This document shows positions 1 through 7,759 of a stretch of DNA of 64,000 nucleotides, piece after piece. The DNA is from Hydrogenovibrio halophilus DSM 15072 (lineage in GTDB: Bacteria; Pseudomonadota; Gammaproteobacteria; Thiomicrospirales; Thiomicrospiraceae). A program made the translations under genes and the position numbers. The stretch's first letter is position 1; each line of letters begins with the position of its first letter. Below the pieces are notes generated by a model. It saw only the letters and a list, made by a program, of their open reading frames with translations, had not been told where the DNA came from and made no database searches. The DNA lies in NCBI RefSeq assembly GCF_000384235.1, contig NZ_KB913033.1, positions 434,001-498,000 on the forward strand, in the 5' to 3' direction.

Positions 1-678
1 CAGGAACAGACACAACACCCCCATGAAAATTTCCTTGGTAAAAGGATACAAGGTTTTCATGGCTTCCGGCGGCACAATCGCGCCGATGATCAACGCCCCC
101 AGCAGCAACAGCACACTGCCGTTGGTAAAGGCCTCTTTGAGCAGCGGACTCCATTCGGTTTTGGGAACTTCCTGTGCGCCCATCGTCGCCGTGCCATCTG
201 CAGAAAGCTGATTCGCAGCCAGACGTTTGCGTGCCATGGCCGCCAGCACCAGGCCGATGATGATCGCAGGCGATTCCATCATCACCATCATGATGATCGG
301 ATAACTTTCGTGGCTGACCCCGGAAGCTTCCAGAAACGCAATCGCCGTCAAAAACGTGCCGGCACTGACCGAACCGTAATGCGCGGTAATGGCGGCGGCA
401 TTCAACGGGTCGATTTTATTGCGGAATCGCAACAGCGCATAACCAATGATCGGGATCACAAAGCCGAGGACAATGGCCCAGAAAATCGCATTCATCGCAA
501 TCATCAAATCCGACGTGGCCAATTCTGCCCCGCCTTTGAGGCCAATCGCCATCAGCAGGTACAATGACATCCCTTTGGACATGCCTTCCGGGAACTTCAG
601 ATCCGAATTCACAAGCTGGGCGATGGCCCCCAGCAGGAAAAACAAAACCGCCGGTATCAATAAACTGTCTAATCCCAT
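1..678 (-). CDS. sbtA: SbtA-family sodium-dependent bicarbonate transporter (DUF897), 3' end outside window
   Basis: The frame opens at ATG 678 and stays open to base 1, giving 226 codons of an incomplete gene. The translation begins MGLDSLLIPAVLFFLLGAIAQ and continues through hydrophobic helices with motifs such as FPEGMSKGMSLYLLMAIGLKG, ITAHYGSVSAGTF and MMVMMESPAIIIGLVLA. These are typical of the SbtA/DUF897 family of Na+/HCO3- symporters in the inner membrane. A charged cytoplasmic loop (around residues 155-180) precedes the second half of the fold. The RBS GGGAG lies 7 bases upstream. The gene lies downstream of the carboxysome operon on the same strand, beyond a terminator at 828-855, so it probably has its own promoter in 679-827. 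Role by family: cytoplasmic bicarbonate supply to the carboxysome. The C-terminal part cannot be assessed. Confidence 0.88.
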   Translation of the reverse strand, partial: MGLDSLLIPAVLFFLLGAIAQLVNSDLKFPEGMSKGMSLYLLMAIGLKGGAELATSDLMIAMNAIFWAIVLGFVIPIIGYALLRFRNKIDPLNAAAITAHYGSVSAGTFLTAIAFLEASGVSHESYPIIMMVMMESPAIIIGLVLAAMARKRLAANQLSADGTATMGAQEVPKTEWSPLLKEAFTNGSVLLLLGALIIGAIVPPEAMKTLYPFTKEIFMGVLCLFL

Positions 679-827
679 GACTCATCTCCCTGAAAATTGG
701 CTTTATTCAATCTTAGAGTGCCAACCATCAGAAATAAAATTGATATTTCAACTGGTACTCATAGAGCAAACCCAATGACAAAAAACCTTTATATTCAGAA
801 GGTTGCAACATCAAAACGGCCGAAGAT

Positions 828-855
828 AAAAAAAAGGCGCTGACTTTTCAGCGCC
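828..855 (-). terminator. Rho-independent terminator of the carboxysome operon
   Basis: Read on the minus strand, GGCGCTGA-AAAG-TCAGCGCC forms a perfect 8-bp stem with a 4-base loop, followed by eight T residues. It begins 25 bases after the stop of the last gene (881) and separates the cso operon from sbtA. Confidence 0.92.
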
Positions 856-880
856 AAATGGCTAAGACCTTCTCTGAATC

Positions 881-1147
881 CTAATCCGGCCAGACACGCG
901 ATTGCGTGGTCATCATCACCGGTGTTTCGGATCCCTTGCCAGCGTTTTCAGACACCGCTTTTTCCGGCGTCCTTTTTTGGGGCGCACGGGCTTGGCTCAC
1001 ACTCTGGCTTTTGGCCGGTGTTTTGCGTTCGCTTGTCTTTGACTTCGTCTCAGCGGTGGGTTTCTGAGTGGTCGTCGCCTGTTTCTGTGCACGAGCGGTC
1101 TGAGCGGGCTTTTGCCCGGTCGTCTCAGTGGGTTTTTCCTGGGCCAT
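881..1147 (-). CDS. Small intrinsically disordered carboxysome-operon protein, alpha-McdB-like
   Basis: This 88-residue protein has no Cys and almost no hydrophobic residues until its C-terminus. It is dominated by Lys, Thr, Gln, Ala and Ser (for example KPTETTGQKPAQTARAQKQ), so it should be disordered. It ends TTQSRVWPD, with a lone Trp three residues from the end. The start at 1147 is chosen for its AAGGAG RBS; a longer frame to 1231 would run into the upstream gene. Alpha-McdB proteins, which with the ParA-type ATPase McdA position alpha-carboxysomes, are short, disordered, encoded in cso operons and carry a conserved C-terminal Trp, so this is my best assignment. It is an inference from length, composition, position and the Trp. 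No mcdA-like ATPase gene lies in this operon or window. Confidence 0.6.
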   Translation of the reverse strand: MAQEKPTETTGQKPAQTARAQKQATTTQKPTAETKSKTSERKTPAKSQSVSQARAPQKRTPEKAVSENAGKGSETPVMMTTQSRVWPD

Positions 1148-1157
1148 GATCGACTCC

Positions 1158-1427
1158 TTATGCCTGTTTGACTTTCTGAAAACCGGCGTCAATGCGGTCC
1201 GCCAACTGGTAATCCACATCCGTGAGTTCACTCTCCTCGGAATAAATCACCAGTGACGCATAATCCCGCCCGAAACTGACATTGGGATGATGCGACAAGG
1301 CTTCGGCCTGTTCTGCCACCTCATCCAGAAAAGCACGCAAGTCGTCATAAGAATCGAACACAAACTTGGCTTCCATGCTTGCAGGTCGTTGCTTGACTTT
1401 CCATGGACTGATTTCGGAACGGGTCAT
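1158..1427 (-). CDS. acRAF, pterin-4a-carbinolamine dehydratase-like RuBisCO assembly factor
   Basis: This 89-residue protein belongs to the PCD-like family found in alpha-carboxysome operons, where it acts as a RuBisCO assembly chaperone rather than a dehydratase. HHPNVSFGRDYASLVIYS matches the PCD core (HHP...Y..V), and LTDVDYQLADRID matches its C-terminal helix. The TH dipeptide that normally follows the central strand is replaced by SEESE, consistent with lost enzyme activity. The start at 1427 has a GGAGG RBS and forms an ATGA overlap with the bacterioferritin-like stop; an upstream in-frame extension to 1523 would lie wholly within that gene. The overlap implies translational coupling. 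Confidence 0.85.
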   Translation of the reverse strand: MTRSEISPWKVKQRPASMEAKFVFDSYDDLRAFLDEVAEQAEALSHHPNVSFGRDYASLVIYSEESELTDVDYQLADRIDAGFQKVKQA

Positions 1428-2002
1428 ACAAAGCTCCTCCGATTCTGACTCATTGTCTGATTGTGCTGCTGCATCGGCTGTTGCATGGGTTGCGACATCG
1501 GTGGCTGATAAGCGGCCAACCATTGCTGGATTCGCTGCAGCTGTGCCTGCTCTTCCTGTAACAGTTGCGTAAACAAAGCCAGGTCATCCTGAGCTCCCAC
1601 ATTGGCACACCAGGCCTGACCCTGCACATACAAATCGATCAGACCCGCTTCGTGTTCGGCGCAGGTCTGCAGGGATTCGATCACATCCACAGCCGGCATC
1701 GCCGGTTGCAACACCGAACCTGCTGGCAAAGCACCATGCGCGACCAGACGGTCGGTCAGCATGGAAGCATGACGAAACTCCTCATTGGCCAATGTCAGAA
1801 AATCATCAGCGAACTGAGTTTCCTGACGTTGTCTGGCCAGTGAAGATTGCGCCATGTAATGCTGACCGGCACTGAACTCCAGGCTCATGGCCCGACCCAA
1901 AAAACCCAGGATACGAGGATCCATGTGTTGATTCTGCCGATGCCTTGGATGTTGACCGATGCCGGGCATCACGCTGCCCGGTGTTCGACTGAACGCTCTC
2001 AT
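1424..2002 (-). CDS. Bacterioferritin-like four-helix protein of the carboxysome operon
   Basis: This 192-residue ferritin-like protein is of the kind regularly found behind the csoS1 genes in sulfur-oxidiser carboxysome operons. Recognisable helices carry SLEFSAGQHY (first Glu), NEEFRHASML (the ExxH pair), AEHEAGLIDLY and QEEQAQLQRI. In the last helix the His expected in a bacterioferritin second ExxH is not present (EEQA or EQAQ), so the diiron site may be altered. The C-terminus is a Met/Gln-rich tail of about 30 residues (MSQPMQQPMQQHNQTM). The start at 2002 is preferred over 2035 because of a GGAG RBS 8 bases upstream. Its role in carboxysome biology is not established; iron or redox handling is the usual guess. 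Confidence 0.75.
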   Translation of the reverse strand: MRAFSRTPGSVMPGIGQHPRHRQNQHMDPRILGFLGRAMSLEFSAGQHYMAQSSLARQRQETQFADDFLTLANEEFRHASMLTDRLVAHGALPAGSVLQPAMPAVDVIESLQTCAEHEAGLIDLYVQGQAWCANVGAQDDLALFTQLLQEEQAQLQRIQQWLAAYQPPMSQPMQQPMQQHNQTMSQNRRSFV

Positions 2003-2047
2003 AATTGAGTCTCCATCATTTGGGCCGGTCTGCACCGACCCGATCGA

Positions 2048-2356
2048 TTACTGACGTTTGGTCGATAGTTGACTGGTGGTTAAAACGGGCTCCACTTCTT
2101 TGTGTGGACGCGCAATAATGTGGGCCGCCACCAAACCATCACCAACGCGTTCACACGCATCTGCCCCAGCTCGGACAGCGGCATTGACCGCGCCGGTTTC
2201 ACCGCGAACCATGACCGTCACATAGCCGCCGCCAACAAAATCTCTGCTGACAAGGCGCACTTCAGCGGACTTGGTCATCGCATCAGCCGCTTCAATCGCT
2301 GGCACTAAACCACGGGTTTCAATCATGCCTAACGCAATTCCATATTCCGTGCTCAT
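2048..2356 (-). CDS. csoS1B: Carboxysome hexameric shell protein CsoS1 (csoS1B position)
   Basis: This is a 102-residue single-BMC-domain protein that builds the flat facets of the alpha-carboxysome shell. The core IALGMIETRGLVPAIEAADA, the pore-region stretch FVGGGYVTVMVRGETGAVN and HIIARPHKEVEPVL are nearly identical to the two paralogues upstream. It differs by a short C-terminal extension (TTSQLSTKRQ), the trait that marks CsoS1B in Halothiobacillus; B is assigned from that and from being last of the three. At the DNA level it is clearly more diverged from the other two copies than they are from each other. Confidence 0.93.
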   Translation of the reverse strand: MSTEYGIALGMIETRGLVPAIEAADAMTKSAEVRLVSRDFVGGGYVTVMVRGETGAVNAAVRAGADACERVGDGLVAAHIIARPHKEVEPVLTTSQLSTKRQ

Positions 2357-2409
2357 GGTGTTTCTCCTAATTTAATGGCTGTCGCCCTTGATCATTACGT
2401 TTTAATGGA

Positions 2410-2703
2410 TTACTTTTCGATCGTTGCCAATACCGGCTCAACTTCTTTGTGTGGGCGTGCAATGATGTGCGCGGCAACCAGGCCGTCACCAACACGTTCA
2501 CAAGCGTCTGCACCGGCACGTACGGCCGCATTCACAGCACCGGTTTCACCACGGACCATCACAGTGACGTAACCGCCACCGACGAAGTCACGGCTGACCA
2601 GACGCACTTCAGCGGCCTTGGTCATCGCATCAGCGGCTTCAATCGCTGGTACCAGACCACGGGTTTCAATCATGCCCAAAGCAATTCCATATTCAGTACT
2701 CAT
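2410..2703 (-). CDS. csoS1A: Carboxysome hexameric shell protein CsoS1 (csoS1A position)
   Basis: This 97-residue BMC-domain facet protein is the middle of three tandem csoS1 genes. It differs from the upstream copy (2745-3041) only at a few residues (MSTEY for MSDNY, TKAAEV for TKASEV, one residue shorter at the end). A 56-base block at 2555-2610 is identical to 2893-2948 in that copy, pointing to recent duplication or gene conversion. The RBS AGGAGAG precedes ATG 2703. Hexamers tile the shell and their central pore is thought to pass bicarbonate and RuBP. The A/C naming follows gene order only. Confidence 0.93.
   Translation of the reverse strand: MSTEYGIALGMIETRGLVPAIEAADAMTKAAEVRLVSRDFVGGGYVTVMVRGETGAVNAAVRAGADACERVGDGLVAAHIIARPHKEVEPVLATIEK
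2555..2610. repeat. 56-base perfect repeat shared by csoS1A and csoS1C
   Basis: Bases 2555-2610 are identical to 2893-2948, starting ACCATCACAGTGACGTAACC and ending CAGACGCACTTC. The corresponding part of the third copy (2048-2356) has many silent changes although the protein is almost the same. Confidence 0.9.
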
Positions 2704-2744
2704 TGTTTACTCTCCTATCAATGCCGCCCTGTGGCGGCGCTAAA

Positions 2745-3041
2745 TTATTTGGTTTCAATCGTCGCCAATACTGGCTCAACTTCTTTGTGAGGACGTGCAA
2801 TGATGTGTGCGGCGACCAGACCATCACCCACGCGTTCGCAGGCATCGGCTCCGGCTCGCACGGCGGCGTTGACCGCCCCGGTTTCCCCACGCACCATCAC
2901 AGTGACGTAACCGCCACCGACGAAGTCACGGCTGACCAGACGCACTTCCGACGCCTTAGTCATGGCATCCGCCGCTTCAATGGCGGGTACCAGACCACGT
3001 GTTTCAATCATTCCCAACGCAATACCGTAGTTATCAGACAT
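2745..3041 (-). CDS. csoS1C: Carboxysome hexameric shell protein CsoS1 (csoS1C position)
   Basis: This 98-residue BMC-domain shell protein is the first of the three csoS1 genes in transcription order. It starts MSDNYGIALGMIETRGLV and ends EPVLATIETK. The whole BMC fold is present (three helices, four strands, FVGGGYV region). The AGGAGG RBS lies 7 bases before ATG 3041. The 41-base gap to csoS1A and 41-base gap from csoS4B leave room only for ribosome sites, so the genes are co-transcribed. Confidence 0.93.
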   Translation of the reverse strand: MSDNYGIALGMIETRGLVPAIEAADAMTKASEVRLVSRDFVGGGYVTVMVRGETGAVNAAVRAGADACERVGDGLVAAHIIARPHKEVEPVLATIETK

Positions 3042-3082
3042 AAATACCTCCTGCTACTCTTTACACTCTTACAAAAACCTGT

Positions 3083-3376
3083 CTAGCCGCCTGCCGGGCT
3101 TGTGCCAATCGGCGGCCAGGCACTTAAAAAATCGCACGATCTCCGGTCAATGATGCCGGCAATCGTCAAATCCGTTAATAATCGGTCATCGCCTGCGGCC
3201 GATCGGGCCGCGGAATTGGCGATGGTAAAAATCCAGTCTCCGGGCTTGACCCCAATCGGATCCATGGCCACAACCATTTCACCGTTGACACTGTGCAGCA
3301 CCTTGATCGACTGCTGCCCCAGCCCTTCCAGTCGCCGGGTCATCACCAGGGTCTGTTTTACCTGATGAATCATCAT
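3083..3376 (-). CDS. csoS4B: Carboxysome pentameric vertex protein CsoS4B
   Basis: This 97-residue CcmL/EutN-family (bacterial microcompartment vertex) protein caps shell vertices as a pentamer. VAMDPIGVKPGDWIFTIANSAAR and LLTDLTIAGIIDR are the family signatures. The start is set at 3376: it gives an ATGA overlap with the csoS4A stop and has GGGAG upstream; ATG 3373 directly follows. The C-terminus runs about 16 residues (SCDFLSAWPPIGTSPAGG region) beyond the usual end at IIDxW, so the protein is longer than typical for the family. Translational coupling to csoS4A would keep the two pentamers at similar low levels. Confidence 0.9.
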   Translation of the reverse strand: MMIHQVKQTLVMTRRLEGLGQQSIKVLHSVNGEMVVAMDPIGVKPGDWIFTIANSAARSAAGDDRLLTDLTIAGIIDRRSCDFLSAWPPIGTSPAGG

Positions 3377-3627
3377 GCTTCCGGCTCCCATCGGTCGATG
3401 ATGCCGACAATGGTGAGGTCGCTGGGATACCCCTTGACCCCACTGGCATCACGGGCCGCAGACGATCCGACACAGACCACCCAGTCACCGGGGGTGCAAC
3501 CGACCGGGTCCACGGCCACCTGGGGTGTGCCGCCTTCCTTGTCGGTGACCACCAGCAAAGGTTTGTGCTCCAGTGTGGCAATCCGGTTGGTCGAAACCAA
3601 TGTTTTCACGACTTTGAATATCTTCAT
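3373..3627 (-). CDS. csoS4A: Carboxysome pentameric vertex protein CsoS4A
   Basis: This 84-residue CcmL/EutN-family vertex protein starts MKIFKVVKTLVSTNRI and contains QVAVDPVGCTPGDWVVCVGSSAARDASG and DLTIVGIIDRW. Length and end match the family well. It starts one base after the csoSCA stop and overlaps csoS4B by 4 bases, so csoSCA, csoS4A and csoS4B form a tightly coupled block. Confidence 0.93.
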   Translation of the reverse strand: MKIFKVVKTLVSTNRIATLEHKPLLVVTDKEGGTPQVAVDPVGCTPGDWVVCVGSSAARDASGVKGYPSDLTIVGIIDRWEPEA

Positions 3628-3628
3628 G

Positions 3629-5176
3629 TCACACCTCGTACTGCTCTGCCCAGGTTGGTGACAGACGCATGGTTACCACTTCGCAGGGCACAGCTCGCTG
3701 ATGATCCCTCAGGGTACACAGACTGGTCAGATCCCCGCTGTTTGACAGATCGCTGTATCGTTGATGCAGCGCCTGTTCAATCCGCTTCGCTTTTTCCAGA
3801 GCCCGCGTTCGCGAGCCAGGTACCCGTCCGTCGTAATCACAGCGAATCACCACTGGCACTGGCAGGCCTTTGCCCACATTGAGACCTTTGAAAATCTTGA
3901 TCCCCACATCGACATCCGCCGCGCCTTCTTCCAGCGTGTCCAGAAACCCGTAATAACTAAGGTTTCGCAGCTGCACCTCTTCAAAGCCATTGCCCAGGCC
4001 GATGAAACGCTCCGCATGGCCAATATCCGGGTACAGACCCTTTTCAAACTGACGCACATAGGCAATCTGTGAAAAGTTCTGTGCCATCAACCAGACCAGC
4101 AAGTCGCGCATCGACGCTCTGGGCGGCGTACTTCCGGCCTGCTCGGCCTGCGCCACCAGAGCCTCTTTCAAATAGGCTCTGGCCTGCTCGGCCGACCAGC
4201 CCGCCGTCTGGTCAAACAACGTCTCGGTTTTGATGTAGCGGGCCAGACACAACCGACCGTCCTGATTGGGCAAATGCACCTTCAGGCTGTCATTGTCGGT
4301 ATTGAGACCCAGCAACATGGGCTCGACCCGCGAACCACAACCAAAGCGGTTTTCAATCGCCTGCTGAAAATCCTCAAGCTTTTGCAACGCCGCTGCTGCC
4401 GCTTTCTTTTCATCACTGCCATGAGCCGCGCAACCTTGATGCGTCGGGTCCTTGTCAGAGTAGTGATAGACCGCGATCTTCAGGTAGCGTGTCGATTCGG
4501 TCGCCGGGTTGGGAACCCCTTCCCGAAAACGGTCGTGCTCGACAAATACCCAATGACGCACGCTTTCACTCACATCAAACATCACCCCGGCATGGGCCTT
4601 GCGGCGCACCATGGCATAAGGCAGACGCAGCACATAACTGACGGTATGCGCCAGACGACCGTCTGCACAGGGCGCAATGCCCACCGCATGGAAACCGGCC
4701 GCCATAAAGGCTTGTCTGGCCACCGCTTCCCGGTCGTCTTTCAACGGATCCCGCTGATAAAAATCCTGCGACAGACGCTCAAATTGTTTAAAGATCCCAT
4801 AGGCGTACAACGCCTTGACGTTCAGCCCGGTTTTCCAGGCATCGGTCAGCAGTGCCTCTGGCCACGGCCAGCCAAATTCCGACTCGGCCAGCGCTTGCGC
4901 TCTGATCACAAAGTCGTCCTGAGTCTGCCAGCCTGCCAGACGTTTCAAAGTCGTTTCCAACTGGTCAAAACCGGTTTTGGTGCCAACCTCGTAGTCACGC
5001 AAAAGCTGATTGCGACGTGCGTCCACCAATGGATGGTCACTGCGACCAACCGCTTGGGGCACACCCGGCGCGTCAACCGATGCATTTTTGACCAGGCCTG
5101 GTGCCGTCCGGGTCTGTCCCGGTGCCGGCACTTTGCGCCAAAACATGGATCTTTGTCTGACTCTGCCTGGACTCAT
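3629..5176 (-). CDS. csoSCA: Carboxysomal carbonic anhydrase CsoSCA (epsilon class, CsoS3)
   Basis: This 515-residue shell-associated beta-type carbonic anhydrase converts bicarbonate to CO2 inside the carboxysome. Numbering from the start at 5176, the zinc ligands should be Cys170 (APCADGR), His238 (VYHYSD) and Cys249 (THQGCAAHGSD), with the Asp172-Arg174 dyad after Cys170. The spacing matches that known for the Halothiobacillus enzyme. The C-terminal domain is the degenerate second copy of the fold, with no ligand set. The start at 5176 has GGGAGCGG upstream and avoids overlap with csoS2; a GTG at 5224 is the alternative. The N-terminal 60 residues are Pro/Arg-rich and look disordered, consistent with the RuBisCO-binding tail of this family. 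One exact copy of the dispersed palindrome lies in that tail (5091-5102). Confidence 0.95.
   Translation of the reverse strand: MSPGRVRQRSMFWRKVPAPGQTRTAPGLVKNASVDAPGVPQAVGRSDHPLVDARRNQLLRDYEVGTKTGFDQLETTLKRLAGWQTQDDFVIRAQALAESEFGWPWPEALLTDAWKTGLNVKALYAYGIFKQFERLSQDFYQRDPLKDDREAVARQAFMAAGFHAVGIAPCADGRLAHTVSYVLRLPYAMVRRKAHAGVMFDVSESVRHWVFVEHDRFREGVPNPATESTRYLKIAVYHYSDKDPTHQGCAAHGSDEKKAAAAALQKLEDFQQAIENRFGCGSRVEPMLLGLNTDNDSLKVHLPNQDGRLCLARYIKTETLFDQTAGWSAEQARAYLKEALVAQAEQAGSTPPRASMRDLLVWLMAQNFSQIAYVRQFEKGLYPDIGHAERFIGLGNGFEEVQLRNLSYYGFLDTLEEGAADVDVGIKIFKGLNVGKGLPVPVVIRCDYDGRVPGSRTRALEKAKRIEQALHQRYSDLSNSGDLTSLCTLRDHQRAVPCEVVTMRLSPTWAEQYEV
5091..5102. repeat. ACCAGGCCTGGT palindrome, exact, inside csoSCA
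   Basis: Here it encodes Pro-Gly-Leu-Val in the disordered N-terminal tail of CsoSCA. Confidence 0.95.
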
Positions 5177-5207
5177 ACTGATTCCGCTCCCATTGCTTCC
5201 TGCCGGA

Positions 5208-7328
5208 TCAGGCTCGCGCCCCACCTGACAGAGTCACAGTTGCCCCGGATTCGAAATTGCCACTGGAACCGGTAATGGGACTGTTTTCCACTTCCGGTCC
5301 CATGGTCTTGCGATAGTCTGCGGCATGATTAAATGCCTGAGACTGATCGCCCCGAATCGACGCATTACGGTTGTTGGACCAGTGTCCTTCGGTACCGGAC
5401 ATACGCGGTCCACGTCCCCAGCCATCGCCTGTGATCGAAAATCCCTGATCACTGCCTTCCCCGGTCACCCCTGAGGCCGCACTCTGAGCCGCTGGGGCTT
5501 GAGAAGGCGTCCGCTTGGGCCGGATTGTGCGCGAACTGGAGTTTTCATTGTCACCGGTCACTTTGCCTTTGGCGCTCGAAAACGCGCCGGTAATCTGACC
5601 GCTGCCAGCGGGTTCCGATCCCACAGCGACCGCCTGAGGCTGCATCACTGTCGGGAAATCGGGGTCACCCGGTTCCGCCACAGCATTGACATCACACTGG
5701 GCAACGGTCTGGTCATGACCCTGGTAGGCCGTTCCCGAAACCGTCTGGCAAGCGCCTTTCTGGCCGCCGGTCACCCCTGAGACGCCAGGCTGAATGCCGC
5801 TGACCGCATGGCCGCCGAAAGGCGAACGTTCAGGCTGGCGTTGTGCCATCTGCGTCTGCTCATCGGTCGAACACACCTTGCGTGTCTGCAATGCATCCAT
5901 GTAAGGGGTGCCAGTCACCGTAGAACATTGCCCGGCTTCGGAACCGGTCGTCTGGGCGGTGCTACCGGCACGATCACCACTGACCGACTGGCCTTTCCCC
6001 GTCTGGCCGTACATCACTTTGTTGGCGGCCGCAGGCGGTTCCATCTGACAGACTTCGCGCACACTGCCCGAATCCTGATAACCGGTTCCGGTCACATTCG
6101 CACAGTAGCCGGTTTCTTCCCCCGTGACCGTTGGACGGGCACGGTCGTCTTCACGCGGCTTCACCGAAGACACATTCACTCCGGTCAGGGACGTGCCCTT
6201 GGCCGTGGTGGACTGGGTGACTTTTTGCGGTGCCTGAGCACGCGCAGCCCCCCCGCCATTGCAGAACAGATCACTCTGATCGGCCGGCAGGTAGTCGGTA
6301 CCAGTCACACCGGCACAAACGCCGCTCTCATTGCCGGTCACATCCTTGTCTTGCCCCATGGCGGTACCGCTGATGCTCAAACCACGCGTGGTCTGAGAAC
6401 GGCTGACCTTGGACGGTGCCGCCGAATAATCCGTGGCGCAATACTGCCCAAACTCTTCGGTTCCCAGATACTCGGTGCCACTGACTTTCTGGCAGTAACC
6501 CGAATCCATCCCAGTCACCGAGTCGGTTTTACCCGTCTGGGTGCCGGTCATGGTCTGACCGGCCCCCGTCTGGCTTTGGCCGACTTTGCTCGGGGCCACC
6601 GAAGACTTCATCGGCTGCTCTGAACGCGGTTTGGGACTCGCCTTGCAGGCGGTTTTGCCTTTGGTGCAGCGTTCGGCACGCACCTGTTTGGCAATCTCAC
6701 GGCTGCTGGCATCCGGGTTGGCCATACGGGCTTTGGATGCCGAATGACCGCTTTTATTGCGGAATGCCTGCTCCGAATTTTTGCCCTTGGCACATGCCTG
6801 ACGATGCGCCTTGGACATCAAGCGCCCCTGAGGTTGTTGCGCCGCATCAGGCTTGGTGGCCACACGCTTCTGGCGTGACTCCTTGCGCTGGCTCGGACGC
6901 ATCGCCCCCAGATCCGGTTTGGCCGAACTGGCGTCTGACGCCGCTTCCGCCTGCTGGGTTTGCAGGGTTTCTTCTGCCTGTTTGGCCATGGCCTTGGCTT
7001 TCGCTTTCGGGTGCCAGGTGGCCTGCATATTGTCCGCCTCCAGAGGTTGACCGCCCTGAGAAGTCTGACTGCGGGCTTTGCCCTTGATCAGCGCATCACG
7101 ACGCGCCTTGGACGCTTCGCGACCGCTGCCATTGGGGTCCACTGTCGGGGGCGTACTGGTTGCCTTGGCTCTTGACACCTGTGTTGTCGAAGAGGACACC
7201 GCACCGGGTTTCTGAGAAGGCGCTGCCGCCGCCGGGGCTGTCCCGGCACTGGCTTTGCCTTGAATCATCGACCGACGCCGCGCCAGGGCCTTTTCACGAC
7301 CACTGGAGACATTTGCCTGTTCACTCAT
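5208..7328 (-). CDS. csoS2: Carboxysome assembly scaffold CsoS2
   Basis: This 706-residue, largely disordered, basic scaffold links RuBisCO to the shell. The N-terminal region (1-250) has four short basic helical repeats (about 8-25, 68-85, 166-183 and 191-225; core SGREASKARRDALIKGK), which bind RuBisCO in the family. The middle region (about 247-545) has five repeats with spaced VTG/SGTxY triplets and Cys residues (GYCQKVSGTEY, GVCAGVTGTDY, GYCANVTGTGY, QCSTVTGTPY, ACQTVSGTAY); the fifth is degenerate. The C-terminal region (546-706) ends with the conserved ITGSSGNFESGATVTLSGG peptide that anchors to the shell. Programmed frameshifting produces a short form in some species; I could not pick out a convincing slippery heptamer here. 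The AGGAGG RBS precedes ATG 7328. Confidence 0.96.
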   Translation of the reverse strand: MSEQANVSSGREKALARRRSMIQGKASAGTAPAAAAPSQKPGAVSSSTTQVSRAKATSTPPTVDPNGSGREASKARRDALIKGKARSQTSQGGQPLEADNMQATWHPKAKAKAMAKQAEETLQTQQAEAASDASSAKPDLGAMRPSQRKESRQKRVATKPDAAQQPQGRLMSKAHRQACAKGKNSEQAFRNKSGHSASKARMANPDASSREIAKQVRAERCTKGKTACKASPKPRSEQPMKSSVAPSKVGQSQTGAGQTMTGTQTGKTDSVTGMDSGYCQKVSGTEYLGTEEFGQYCATDYSAAPSKVSRSQTTRGLSISGTAMGQDKDVTGNESGVCAGVTGTDYLPADQSDLFCNGGGAARAQAPQKVTQSTTAKGTSLTGVNVSSVKPREDDRARPTVTGEETGYCANVTGTGYQDSGSVREVCQMEPPAAANKVMYGQTGKGQSVSGDRAGSTAQTTGSEAGQCSTVTGTPYMDALQTRKVCSTDEQTQMAQRQPERSPFGGHAVSGIQPGVSGVTGGQKGACQTVSGTAYQGHDQTVAQCDVNAVAEPGDPDFPTVMQPQAVAVGSEPAGSGQITGAFSSAKGKVTGDNENSSSRTIRPKRTPSQAPAAQSAASGVTGEGSDQGFSITGDGWGRGPRMSGTEGHWSNNRNASIRGDQSQAFNHAADYRKTMGPEVENSPITGSSGNFESGATVTLSGGARA

Positions 7329-7369
7329 TTTGGCCTCCTGTATTCATTTCATTGGCCTCAAAACGTCGC

Positions 7370-7714
7370 TTACATGCCCCGCGGACGGTACACCACAAAG
7401 TTGTGCCCCTGGCACTGAGTGTAGTTGTCATAGCCGACCAGGCGGATCAAGTGATCCGGGTAGGCCTGACGACAGGCTTCGATCTCAGACAGCACTTCCA
7501 TCGGGTCGCGCATGCCAAAGAACGGCAGTTTCCACATGCCCCAGTAATGCGCGGCGGCATTTTCCGGCTTGTCATGTTCAATGGATGGCGTCCAGCCCTG
7601 GTTGATGATGTAAACCACCTGGTCAAAGATTTCATCCGCAGTCAAATCCGGCAAAAACGAAAACGTTTCCAGGGTGTATTGAGTGCGATAATCATCGGTT
7701 TGTAACGCTGACAT
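7370..7714 (-). CDS. cbbS: RuBisCO small subunit, form IA (carboxysomal)
   Basis: This 114-residue small subunit includes [27 protein letters not shown] and the C-terminal [23 protein letters not shown] motif. Eight copies cap the L8 core and, with CbbL, form the CsoS2 docking site. It lies 45 bases downstream of cbbL with a clear GGAG site; co-transcription is near certain. Confidence 0.97.
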   Translation of the reverse strand: MSALQTDDYRTQYTLETFSFLPDLTADEIFDQVVYIINQGWTPSIEHDKPENAAAHYWGMWKLPFFGMRDPMEVLSEIEACRQAYPDHLIRLVGYDNYTQCQGHNFVVYRPRGM

Positions 7715-7759
7715 AATTCTGCTCCTTTAAAAGTCAATCGATTAAGGTCTCACAAGGGA

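Noticed and set aside
2048-3041. Repetitive DNA considered as a tandem repeat or CRISPR-like array
   Set aside because: The repeats are three complete csoS1 genes with proper ribosome sites, not short repeats with spacers. No CRISPR array or cas gene is in the window.
4274-5275. Plus-strand frame of 333 codons opposite csoSCA
   Set aside because: Antisense to csoSCA, with no recognisable features.
5208-7328. A programmed frameshift site in csoS2
   Set aside because: Known in some species, but I found no convincing slippery heptamer before the C-terminal region by eye, so I did not annotate one.
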